Assembly (NCBI GenBank): GCA_024305405.1
Contig: JAKNDB010000069.1
Location: 1-64,000 of the forward strand
Origin: Dirofilaria immitis
Lineage: Eukaryota > Nematoda > Chromadorea > Rhabditida > Onchocercidae
Length of the DNA: 64,000 bases
Direction: 5' to 3'
Each line of letters opens with the position of its first letter. The stretch's first letter is position 1. Of this stretch, positions 39,101-51,800 are shown piece after piece. The notes below the pieces were generated by a model. The model ran no database searches, was not told the DNA's origin, and was given only the letters and a program-made list of their open reading frames with translations. The translations under genes and the position numbers were made by a program.

Positions 39101-42100
39101 AATTTGATATGATATAATTTATAAAATAAGGTTTGACAAATTTTATTGTTTTAATGCTATTTGATTCGATTGCTCGTTGTTTTTTTCTCGGCTATGCTTA
39201 TTTTATTGTGATATCTGTGCAATTAATTTTTTACTTAATTAATTACAGGAAAAAAATGAGAATAATCGATATTATTCATTTGGAGAAACCAATAATTGAA
39301 AAGTTCACCTTTCCTAAAATTTAATTTATATAAACTTCGTACGAAACATAAAATCGTTATATTGTATTATTCAATAAATAATTACACTGAAATTAATTAA
39401 ATTCTTATTCATAAATAACTCTTCCTGTAATCTAATATTTTCATATAAATTAATAAATTTTCTTTCAATCGATTGTTTTTAAAATATTTCAATTTTGTGT
39501 AATTTTACAACATATCAAATTCCACACTTAAAAATTTATTTGATAAAACTTACAATAGAATATTTTTGACAATTTTTGAATAAGAAAATATTGTAACTCA
39601 AACAATTATACAAGATTAACAAATATTTTTATTATTTCCTATTTAAGTAATTTAATACTTGCACATAAATTAATAAATTGTTTTCATGAATTCCATTTAA
39701 AATATTTTGAAATTATTAATAAATTTATGGAAATATTTAACTTTTTTAAGTAATAGCAAAAAATATTATAACTCAATTAATTATAGAAAAGTTAATATTT
39801 TTTTAAATATTTCAAGAATGTATCATTCGAGAAAATATTTCAAGAATGTATCATTTTGAAATTTTGCTATTAGAAAAAATTTTCGACCATTATCAATTCA
39901 AATGTATAATTGCAATGATATATAGCGGAAAAGGAAATTTTCGCTGATTATTTAATAAATAAATAATCCTCATCAATTTTCAATAATTATTATAATTATA
40001 AATTTCGTTATATATTTCATTCGACAATAATTTTCCTTCTTCCATATTTCTTAAATTTTGAAAAATAAATTTATTTCATTTGGTTATAATATTTGTTAAA
40101 TTTAATAACATCTCTTTTTCGATTTTGTTTTTATTTTTAAATTTGAAAATTTTCGATCGCTTCGTCATAATTTCATAAAATATAATATCGAATTTAACTA
40201 CCGAAACAAGAATTATCAAAAAAAGATAAAAATTTATTATTATTAAAATATTAGCATTTGTAAACTTTAATCAAAATAATTTTTAATTTATTTTGATGGT
40301 TTTCAATTCATTTTAATATTGACTTAATCCTCATAATATCACAATTACCTATATAATTACATAAGAATATTATGCTAAAATATTCGAATTTTCTAATTAC
40401 TTTAAAAATTTTTAAATAAATTACTATTTTTAAAATACAAAAAAATTTCGAATGTTTTTCAATTCTATTTGACGATAATAGCATGCGCTTAAAATTAATT
40501 AAATATTAAAGCTTATATAAATATATGATACATATGAAATTAATTACCATTTTAATTTAATAACTGCTGTTTTGATTTCAAATTTAATTTTCGTCTTTAA
40601 TCGTTTAATATGTTATTAAATTTTTCTTTTTTCGTTTTTTCACCAAACAATTATTTAATTAAATATCATAATTTATGTAAATATATATTATATGCAAGAA
40701 TAATTACCATTTCATAACTACCATTTCGATTTTGATTTCCATTACTGTCCTATGTATTGCTAATTTTTTTCATCAAGCAATTATTTAATGAAGTATTTGG
40801 TTTATTATGCAGACACAAATTATATATATAATTAATTAATTATAATTTCTTATTTCAATTTCTATTTCATTCTTATCCTTAATCATATCATATATTATTA
40901 ACTTTTCCTTCATTCATGTTTTTCAACAACACAATTATTTAGTTAGATATTGTAGTTTATATAAGATACATATTATACATAAAATTATTTATCATATCAA
41001 TTTCGGTTTCTACTCTCATCTTTGTTGATATCGTTATGTGTCACTAATCTTTCATCTCTTTCTTTTTATTTTCACAGTTAGTTGTTGTTAAATTGATATT
41101 ATAAAATTTCAAACTTTTCTTTGATAAAATAAGCAAATAAATATTTAAAAAAAAATGAAAATTTTTTCCTTTGTTTCCCATTTAAATTAATATTTTTTTA
41201 AAAATTTTTTAAAACAATTTAAAGAGAAATCTGTTGTTTTCGCTTTTTTTTCTCTTGAAAGATAAGTGTTTTTCGATGATTGTAGAATAAAAAAAAACGA
41301 ATTTATCAGATTTTTCCGTTTTATTTCTAACTCCTTTTGCCATGTGGAGATAATGCAAAATGATAGATAAAGTATTAATAGCTCAACTGGTTTAACGTAT
41401 TTGCTATTATTTCATTCAAATAAATTTCAGGAAAAAAAAGAAGAAAATGAGAGAAAAAGAAGAACTATTTGATATATTATAGTGATATGATATATTTTTA
41501 TAGTATTTGTTGATTAAAAAATATTAGTACATCTTATGGTATCATATTGGTATATTATAGGATTTGTTGATAAAGATATTATTGTACATTTTTTTAATTT
41601 AAATTTGAATTTTCTAAAGTCATAAGGAAATAACTTTTGCGATTTCATTTAAATTTTGAACTGATATTGATTTAAAAATCTTATTGATATCTCTTATCTT
41701 ATAATTTTTTCGTAATCAAAATACTTGGATTATAAAATTATTAATGAATCAAATATTCCTTAATTAACCAATTTTTTTATAAACATTTTTTATTTTTTTT
41801 ATAAACATTTTTTTTATAAATAACTCCTTGTTTGATATCATCGATATTATAGATATAGGATAATATTGATATCGTGCTTTGCTATCATTCGTTTTATATC
41901 ACTAATATCGTAAACATTGTTGATATTGCTTGAATAATTTTAATTTGACCTTGAAATAATTTCAAATTATATGACATAAGTTTCGAAATTATGGTAATCT
42001 AAGTTTGAAACCATCGTGAATCTAAATTTCGAAATCAAACTAATCAAGGTTTTGCGAACCATATTAATGTCAATTTGGAAATCATAGAAATCTCAGTTTC

Positions 42101-43119
42101 GAGATCGTATTGATTAAAGTTTTTCGTTTCTTGTCGCTTTATATTATGATCGATTAAAATAACAAACAATGTAATTTGTGTAAAGTCAAAAATTACAATA
42201 AATCTCATTTTTCATATTGTTCAAAAAACAATTGAACAGTTAGAAATAAATGAAAAAGCACTAATGCAACTTGCATATGCATTATAAATTATTATTCTCA
42301 GTATATCTAAAATTTTAAAAATAGTAATTAGAAATTTTATCCGACAAATAACAAAAATCTTAGTCAAGATATTTTCGAATATTACTATATCATAGGCCTA
42401 GTTTAATACTGTTAAGAAATATTCATATTCTTATCAAAAATTATTTAATTATTGTTTAAAACTTTAAAATTAACTTTGGTATAATTAAAAGCTGAAAAAG
42501 AAAATAAATACTTCAAAAAAATTCAACAAATTAGTTAAAATAAAAAATGAATAACCTTGCAAAATTTCATTAAAATTTTTTTATTTTTAAAAATCTGAAA
42601 TAATAACAATTAAAAGTTATTCGGCTAATTTCATTGAATATTACAAAAATTTTTCGTTTCCCTTTTCCTTTTTGATTCCGATTAATAATTAATTCAATTA
42701 ATAATTAATTCATTAATATTCCATATCGTTTATCAAATAATAATAATTAAAAATTACTTAACGAATTTTATATTGCAAGAATTTTTCTTTCTCTTCTTCA
42801 TTATTTTAGATTAAGAATTAGTTTGTTAGTATTTCTCTACCTTTTATCGAAAATCAGAAAAACTATGCATGCCGCTTCATTCTTGCTGATAATTTCAAAA
42901 ATTTTTTGATAAAAAATAGAGAACAAGTTTTTTCTTTGATTTAGATCAAATTCCTAAATTTCAATTTTAAAAATCTTTTTTCACTTCCAAGAGAGAGAAA
43001 GAAAGGAAAAAAAGCGCGAAATAATTGAAAGTTATTTATCGCTTATCATGTCTTATCTCGTTTTGATGATTTATAATCAAGGTCAAATTTTCTTGTAAAC
43101 TCATTAAAATGACACACCT

Positions 43120-43120
<1 letters not shown>

Positions 43121-43155
<35 letters not shown>

Positions 43156-43257
43156 ACAAATATAGACACGTACATACACATTACTTTCATTCATTTTAAT
43201 GACAAAACACACATACATGGACAGTCACATACATACATACATATATATATATATATC
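43121..43257 (+). repeat. (CA)n, (CATA)n and (TA)n microsatellites
   Basis: A CA run of about 40 bases near 43122-43160, then catacaca variants to 43176, then acatacat and a TA run at 43220-43257. The open frames across this block are repeat artefacts. Confidence 0.9.
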
Positions 43258-45878
43258 ATTTTACTTTCCGCCAATCTATCTTTTTCCTCAAAATTATCTT
43301 TCTTCAAACTTTTATAAAAATGCGTCCGTTTTTTACCTGTCTCATTCTTTCATCATTTTTAACCTTGAATTTAACCTTGAGCTATTTTCTCATTCTTTTG
43401 AAATATATTTGTTTATTTCGTTTATTTAAAAATTCATCAGTTTTCTCTCTAATTTTTACATTTTCTTAATTTCTTATTTAAATTTTTTCAATTTTTTTCA
43501 AATTTTTAATTTCCCAATTTTCGCTGTTATAATTTTTTAAATATTCACTCATTTTATTTTTTTTTCATTGAAAAGTTTTTTCATTTTTTCTTAATTTCTT
43601 TAAAAATCTTCTTTAAACAAACAAACAAATTCGAGAAATGCAACTTTAAGTTTTAAAAAGAACGAAAAAAAGAAGAAAAGACAGAGAAAAAACAAAATGT
43701 TTTTAAACAAAAGAAAATATATTTTAAATATATGCATTTATTATTTAATAGTAATAATTAAATAAAATTCATAATCAAATTAAATTTTAATTTTAATGAA
43801 ATCTCTTTGAGCTATGAAACTTCGATTATAAATTTTTTTCGAATTAAATTTTCAATGAATTTTAAATTTTCAAAAACAAATAATATTTATCAGTAATCCA
43901 AGGAAAAAGGAAATGTTAAGTAATTTTTTAGTTTTTAAAATTATATTTTGATTTGTTTTGAAAAAAATTTTTTTTCTTCGATGAATGTTTAATGGATAAT
44001 TTTTTTTTAATTTAGAATTACTAATTTGAATATTTTTTTGAAAAATAATTTGTAAACAAATATTTGGAACTTTTTTTATCAAATGTTACTATCTTTCTCA
44101 TTTTAACATTTTTTCGCTTTCCATTCTTTTATTACTTTGTTGTATCATCATCCTAAATTTTTTATTTTTCTATTCTGTCCTTCCTATAATTGCAAAATAT
44201 TTCCACCTTTCCATTCCTCCTTTATTCCATCCGTATTTCCTTCTTTTAATTTTTAATTTTTCAACTTTTATTATTTTTGTATTTTTTCAATTTTATGCTT
44301 TTTTATTATTCTGTTTTTTTGTTCCTATAACTTATAGTATTTTTCTATCTTTAAAATGTTTCTATTTTTCCATTCACCAATTATTCCATATTATATCATT
44401 CTTTTTACTTTTTTATATTTCAATTTTTATTTTTATTTTGTGTATTTTCCATTTCTTTAATTTCAATAAACTGCAATGATTTCTTTTCATTTTTTAAAAC
44501 CCTTTTATCTTTTCATTTCTTTGTTCTCTAATTTTTAATTTCTGAAATATTTCTTATCTTTTCATTCTTTCACTATTTTATCGTTTCATTTTTTTAGTTT
44601 TTCCATTTTTAATTTTTTAAAACTTTTTATTTTGCTATAATTTTATCAATCATTCCTCAATTTTTTTTTAATAACCAAAAAGAAAATTAATAAATCTAGG
44701 AAATTACAATTAATCTTTATATCGATATATATTATAATCAAAATAAATCGAATTTATTATCTATACGTCATTTCAATAATCCTATGATTTAGTATGATGA
44801 TTAATAATAATTATTTTTGTTATCACAAATATGATGTGAATTCAATCTTCTCATACTATTTAAAAATATGACACATTCTTGAAATATAAATAACAAATAT
44901 TTTTATGATTCAGAAAGAATCTATTCTTTCAATTTTTGAATTTATTTTTTTTCAAAAATATATTTTAAAATTCTGAAATGTATTTTTGAAGTGTCATATT
45001 ATTATATTGAAAACGAAAGAATGTAATATTTGATTTAAAAAAGTGAAAATAAACAAATGCGCACATAATTACTTTTCCTTTTGCTTTATCGCCAAAACTT
45101 TTCCATCGTTTATTTTACATTTCTTCTCATTCTTCTCAAATTAAATAATAAAAAATTGCTTTGTTGAAAAAAAAATTGATGAATTTTCACATAACGAATG
45201 ATAAAAAAGTTTTACTCATCCATTTCAAATAAAATTTTTGCTCATTCACTCATTCATTCAAATAAATATTTAAATAATTATTTTGCTAATAATTTAATTA
45301 AATTAGTGTGAAAAAGGAAAGAAGAAAAAAAATTTATAATTGTTATATTTGCTAATTAATTGGTAAAATTCTGAGGAGATAATGAACGGGTTAATATAAA
45401 ATTTCGATTGTTTCCTTTTATCATTTTATACTTTTATATATTTTTTAATTTTTTTATTAAATAAAGAAATGGTCTTTTTATTTAATATTTAGAAATAAAT
45501 TAAATGAAAATTCTTTTAACAATTTTTTCCATTTAATTATTTATATAAATCATTTACATTGCATATCCTGTTATGGTTTCGATTAATTATAAAATTTTTA
45601 TATTTTTGTTATCAATTATTACCATAAATAAACAGGTTGTAACTTACTTATCGAATTACTATTTACTGTTATGAATTTGTCAAGCTATTATTTATTTTAT
45701 TTTTTCTCAAAATCTATTTGACTTCACTTTCTTTTTTTATATGACTATTTATATCTGTTTAAATTGTTATTATAATATGATTACGGTCGATGAGAACATA
45801 GAATTACTTTCAGACGAAAGGTAATACTGTAGCATAGATTGACGCGAAAGAGACGAAGGAAAGTATAATAACCTTAAA

Positions 45879-48800
45879 ATGGTTTGTCGATATTTAATGC
45901 ATTTAATTATTTCCACATTCTTCTTTCTAATACCGAACACGTCTGCGTTTATTAAAAGTAGTTCATCCGATAGTCAGTAAGTTTTCATATTTATTTATAA
46001 AATTATCATAAAATGTAACACACGTAATATTTTGAAATTCAACACATCGTATCCACGTAAAAATCATTTAGATAGCATAGAAATTGAAAATAACATTAAA
46101 AAAATCATAGGCATATTTACTATTATTTGATATAAAATCGTAATTTTAAACTATAAGTAACATAATATTCCACGCGTGAATATTTTATGCATTATGCGTA
46201 ATATCATAATATGTTTATTATAAGATAAAATAATGTAGTACGTGTGAAATTTCCATCAGCTACATGTCAAAATTACGTAATATACTATAAGCGTAAGTTA
46301 CTGACGCTGCATACGTAAAATTTTTATACATTACACGTGAAAATTTTATGTTAGCTCAATTCATTATGATAGAATTTTTATGACAGCAATCATTTTTTTA
46401 TCTGTCTCTCATTTTTTTAATTGAAATCAAAATTGCTATTTGATATTATACCAAAATCAAAATTGTCATTTAATGGAGCAAATAATTTGATTACGTAACA
46501 AAATTTTTTCCTTTTTAGGATTGAAAATATTGTTAAAATTTATTTTTCAGAAAGAAAAAATTATTTTCTATGAAATAAAATTACAATTTAAATATACTAA
46601 TCGTATCCTATTTTGAGGAAAAATCGACAAATAAAAATTTCGTTTTTTAATTACATTCATAGGTTTATCACAAACTTTGAAATAGTAATTTTAACAATTA
46701 TAAGCGTAATTTTGAATATTTATTAAAAATTTCAAAAATTTTTTCAATTTTTATAAATTAGGTGTCGTTAAAAAGGTGTAAACGATTTCAAATTGATCTA
46801 TAAAATCGAATTAATCAATCAAGTTCAACAGATGGTTCTTGCGTTAGTTTGATATGATAGAAATTAGCATGCTTTTTAAATATAATACAAATAATTTATC
46901 ATAAAATTTGATTTAAACAATCATGATAAAATGAATAAAATGAATGAATTTTCAAATTTCAAAAAATTGAAAAAATCTTTTGAAATTAAATTATGAATTT
47001 TATCAAAATTCAGAAAATACATTTAGAAGCATTGATTTGGTCCAATTTAAATGACTTCAATAATTATAGCTCTGAATCATTTTCAATTTACGATATAATT
47101 ACATTGGTTAGTTTAAATCGTTTCCAAATAATTTACATTTTCAAACATTCAAATAAATTATAATCATTCTCAAATAAAATTACATTTATTATAATATTTT
47201 ACGTAATTACACAGAAATAAATCTTCTATTTACCTATTTAATGATAATATAATAATAATGGTAGTAGTGATGATAAGGATTGAAATAGTGATAAAGGATC
47301 AAAATACCGCATAGTAAGTTACAAAAAAGAGGAAAACTACTTTCCAATTTTTTATTTTCAAAAAGTTTTTTCAAACTTTATATTTATTACTAAAAAAATC
47401 TTCCATCTTTTATTTTTTCAAAAGTGTCTAAAACTAATAAATGAAATAAAAAATTTTAATATTTATTTAGGAAATACAAAGTGATAAGAATGATACCAGA
47501 AAATAAGAAACAATTGACAGCTATTAATGAATTGTTCTATGAATCAATCGAATCACAGGTTGCTTTTTTAGAAGCTCAATTAATATTCAAATATATTCGA
47601 ACAATATATGCGCCTAATAATTATCAAACTTTAATTTTATTAATTCTTTCACTGCTATTTTATCATTTTCCGAAAATTCATAGAAATAAAAGAAGACATC
47701 GAAGAAGAAATTTTATTTTATTGAAGACTAATAATAATAACAACATATTCCTCCTTGTATAAACTAAACAAAAAAATTGTTAGTCTCATTGCATAATTAA
47801 ACTATATTTCTAAAATTTTAAAGATAATTTTAACAAGAAAACATAATGATAAATGTCACATTTCTTGGCCAATAAAAATAAGCCAAAAAGTTTCATTCCA
47901 ATTAAATTAAATGAATTATTTGATAAATTAAAATCGTAAACCTGTTCGCTTACAACAAAAAAAAAAAGATTACATGATTATCCCATATTTTTCTTCCTAT
48001 TTTCACCATTGATTTTTAATCAATAACATTACACTCTGCATGAATCATACCATATTCCACATTACAGCCCGATTAGCTCAATTATTAGAGCCAATCTTCA
48101 TCCCGATGTCAAAGATCAAAAATGTTATAATTTTTTGAATGGAAAAATTAAAAATTATAAAATTGGATTTAAATGAAAATGATACATTTTTTTCCAACTT
48201 TTCCACTTAAAAAAATTATAACAAAAAATAGCAATCTATTATTTAAAGAGACTTCTGGCATTCTTAATGTACGGATATTAAAGCATTTGCGAAATAATTT
48301 TGAAAAAGTTTAAATAGAAAAAATTTAAAGATAGCAAAATAATCAAAATTCAGTTCTTCTTATATATTCATGGAAATAAATTAAACTTCCTCTTAAATAA
48401 TAGATTAATATTTCTTCTAACTTTTACTTTATTTATGATAAAATAATATTTTGAATTCAATGAAAAAATAAAGTAAAACTAATTATTGAATCTGACGAAC
48501 TTATTGATGAATGTCAAAAGAGAGGTAATGATTGATTCATACTTCATTTTACTTCTAAAGTTTTTTTTTAAAAATACATATAAATCAAAGGAAACAAAAG
48601 AAAAGAAAATGAAAAATTTTGAATTCGATGAAAAAATAAAATAAAAAGTAAAATCAAATGATATAAATGTGTTTTCTGGTATTTCACACTGAAATATGAT
48701 TTAGGTTTAGAAAAATTCAAAAATCAAACATTCTAATAAATTAAAGGAATGATAATTTTCAATATGAAATTAAAAGTCAAATGTTCGAAAAAAATCATTG

Positions 48801-51800
48801 ATTTTATATCTACTGTTATCATTGTTATCACTTTTTTTCTTTTATTTCGTTTGATTTACATAATTATTTACATAATTATTTTCTTTTAGAAAATAATGAA
48901 TTAAAAATTTGAAATTGTAATTGGAAACTAAAAAATTTCGAAACTAAATGTATTAATAAATTATAATAGCGACAAATTTTGATTTGAATTTAAAAACAAA
49001 AATATTGAATCAGTGTTGATATTTAATATTCCAAAATTGGTATTGATTTGTTGTGCCTATGATAAAATAATTAGTACTATGTTAATAAGATAATTAACTG
49101 AATATTACTATTTTTAGTATTTTAACATCAAATATTCTATAATATAAAGTTATTCATAAATGATATGTTCTGATAGAGATCATGAATTTTAGTTTATTAA
49201 GTTTAATAAAATATTTTAGTTTCATTTATAGCTGAATTTTTGGCGTTCACCAACAAATATTGGACTACCTGTGGATATTATGCTGAAATCATCGATGATT
49301 TCTTCATTGGCAGATCTTTTGCTGAAATATGGTATCACTTACAAAATCATTATCGATGATGTCGAGAAGTGAGTATGCAAAATGTGAATGATTTTTAAAT
49401 TTGTTATAATTTATGCTTCCATATAATTCGAGTAGTTTAATTTCAAGTTTAGGTAATTTACGATTTATATTAAGAATTAAATCCGAGAAATATAAGTATT
49501 TCTGATCTATGTATAATTTTAAAACAATTTTAGATTTAAATAATTTGAATTAACGTCGAAAAACATTTTTTTAAATGTCAATACAATTTATTAGTAATTT
49601 AAAAATAATTTGAGATTTTTTGAAATTCACATTTATGTAAAGTAAATTCGTAAAATAAAACTCGTATATTCAATGAATATTTTTTAAGTTCAAATAATTC
49701 AAGTTTGAATTGAGAAGGAAATTTGTTAAATGCAAATAATTCGAATTTATGCATGATTATTGAAAAAAATTTAAGTCCTCCAAATGATTTAAGTTGTATT
49801 GAGAAATAGATCCATCAAGTAGGAATTGGTTTGAATTTATGCATGATTGAAAAGCATAGGATAAAATTTATGCTCAATACACCGTAATATTGAATAGTAT
49901 ATCCAATACAGAGTTTTCAGTCAAGAATATTTGTTTATTACTACACATATAAATTAGGTTGATGTATGAACGAGAAGGTAAAAAAACCGAAGAATGAAAA
50001 TTTGCAAAATTATTCGACAGTAGCACATGATTCAATTATGGATTCATTCGTTAAGCGTTGGAAAGATGTGACATCAAGTAGAAATAAGGCAAAATATGAT
50101 TTTGGTGATTACCACTCCTATGATGTTATCCTATCATGGCTTAATGATATTGAACATTTCTATCCAAATATGGCAAAAGTATTTACTATTGGACAAACAC
50201 ATGAAGGACGAAATATTAAAGGCATTAAAGTATTGTGATAAATTTTTATTATATCTTCCATTTAATTATTTTTTCCATCAATCTTAATGGTTTTTTTGAA
50301 AATAATATTGAAATTGAAATTAAAATCTGAAATAGTAAATTTTCAATTGAATTCTCTTCTCATTAATTGATATTAATAATTGAAATTATTTTTTATATTA
50401 TAAAAATTTTGTTGAAATTGAATTTTTTCTTTCTTTTTCATATTGAAATCCAATTGATAAGACGAATAAGCGAATAATCTGGATTGATGGTGGTATACAT
50501 GCTCGAGAATGGGCTTCTATTCATACTGTATTATATTTCATTGATCAGGTATAATACTAATAATTTACAAGAAAAAAAAATCCAATTTTAAAAAGTTACA
50601 AAAATGAGCAATAGTATTAAATTACATGGGCTGTTACAAATCGGATTACTTTTTTAATTTCAATTTTAATTTCAACGTTGCACTTTTTGAAACAATAAAA
50701 TTATCAAAAATATAGCGCATTTTTTAAATAAAAATTGTTGTTTTAAATGATTTTTGTCAAACGGTAATGAAAAAATGTGATTTAATTTAAATTTAATTTG
50801 TTTTAAAAATTTCAGTTGATATCAAAATATGGAACTGATCCTCAAATTACGTCATATGTTGATACGCTTAATTTTTATATTATACCGGTTGTTAATCCCG
50901 ATGGCTATGAATATTCAAGATCCGATCAAACGCCACACGTATCTCTAAAATTTTATAATTTTTCTTTTAGCTTTTGATTTATACAGATTTATTTTTATAT
51001 GGCAATAATATTTTATGCAAAATCAAAAAGTATCAATAACATCTTCGATATGAAATTAACGTTTCTATGTTAATGTTAATACATATATATATAACAGATG
51101 TGATGATGGTTAAGAAAGTTAATCATTTCACGTTATTTAAAACGTGTATCATTACGTGACAATCAACATTCAAAAAATTTCTACAAGAAAACAAACAGTT
51201 TTAATTTTTAAAAATTTAAAAAAAAATCAAATGGATTTTGAAACAATCTGTTTATACTTTAATACAGTTAATAAATTTTATGCTATAAGTATTTAATACA
51301 TAATATTTCTAGGTCTGAATATCATTATCCATGATAATAATAGCGTATTAATGATAATAATTTTAAATATTATGTAAAAAACACGATTATAACTTATCTA
51401 CGACAAGCTAGTCCAGTAATAATATAGATATAAGTAAGTAACTAGATGAATAAACATAAGTTAAAATATTTAAAAATATTCAACTACTGTTTTATTTTAA
51501 GGCAAGATTTTGGAGAAAAAATCGTGGTAAATTAGTATGTTCTAAAGATCATTGGTATCGTCAACGTTGTTGTACTGGTGTAGATTTAAATCGTAATTTC
51601 GATTTTTATTGGGGAGGTTTGTTTAATTTAATTTTTATTTCTATTCAAAATTAGTCATTTGTTATTGAATTGAAAAAGAATAAAAAACAAAAAAAAAAAC
51701 GAGAAAATAATTGCATATACTAAAAGAAAAATGAACATTTATGTATAATTGTTAATAAAAAGCACTTTTTTTCAAAAATTTAGTCTTTTGCGGAAAATTA

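Larger units (their letters stand above)
30132..45878. other. Gene-poor AT-rich stretch between the carboxypeptidases
   Basis: About 15.7 kb with no exon I can support on either strand. Reading frames are short, low-complexity and rich in F, I, L, N and K, as expected from AT-rich noise. It holds several simple repeats (listed separately) and a T/C-rich tract on the plus strand around 44100-44600. A likely trans-splice acceptor for carboxypeptidase 2 (ctttcag, about 45814) lies 65 bases before its ATG. I cannot exclude a noncoding RNA or small exons of an unknown gene. Confidence 0.55.

Noticed and set aside
43036..43218. Cys/Val-rich minus-strand frame
   Set aside because: It is a translation of the CA microsatellite.
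31219..44082. Several 60-76 codon open frames in the gene-poor stretch
   Set aside because: Low-complexity AT-rich translations without motifs, splice partners or similarity to one another.
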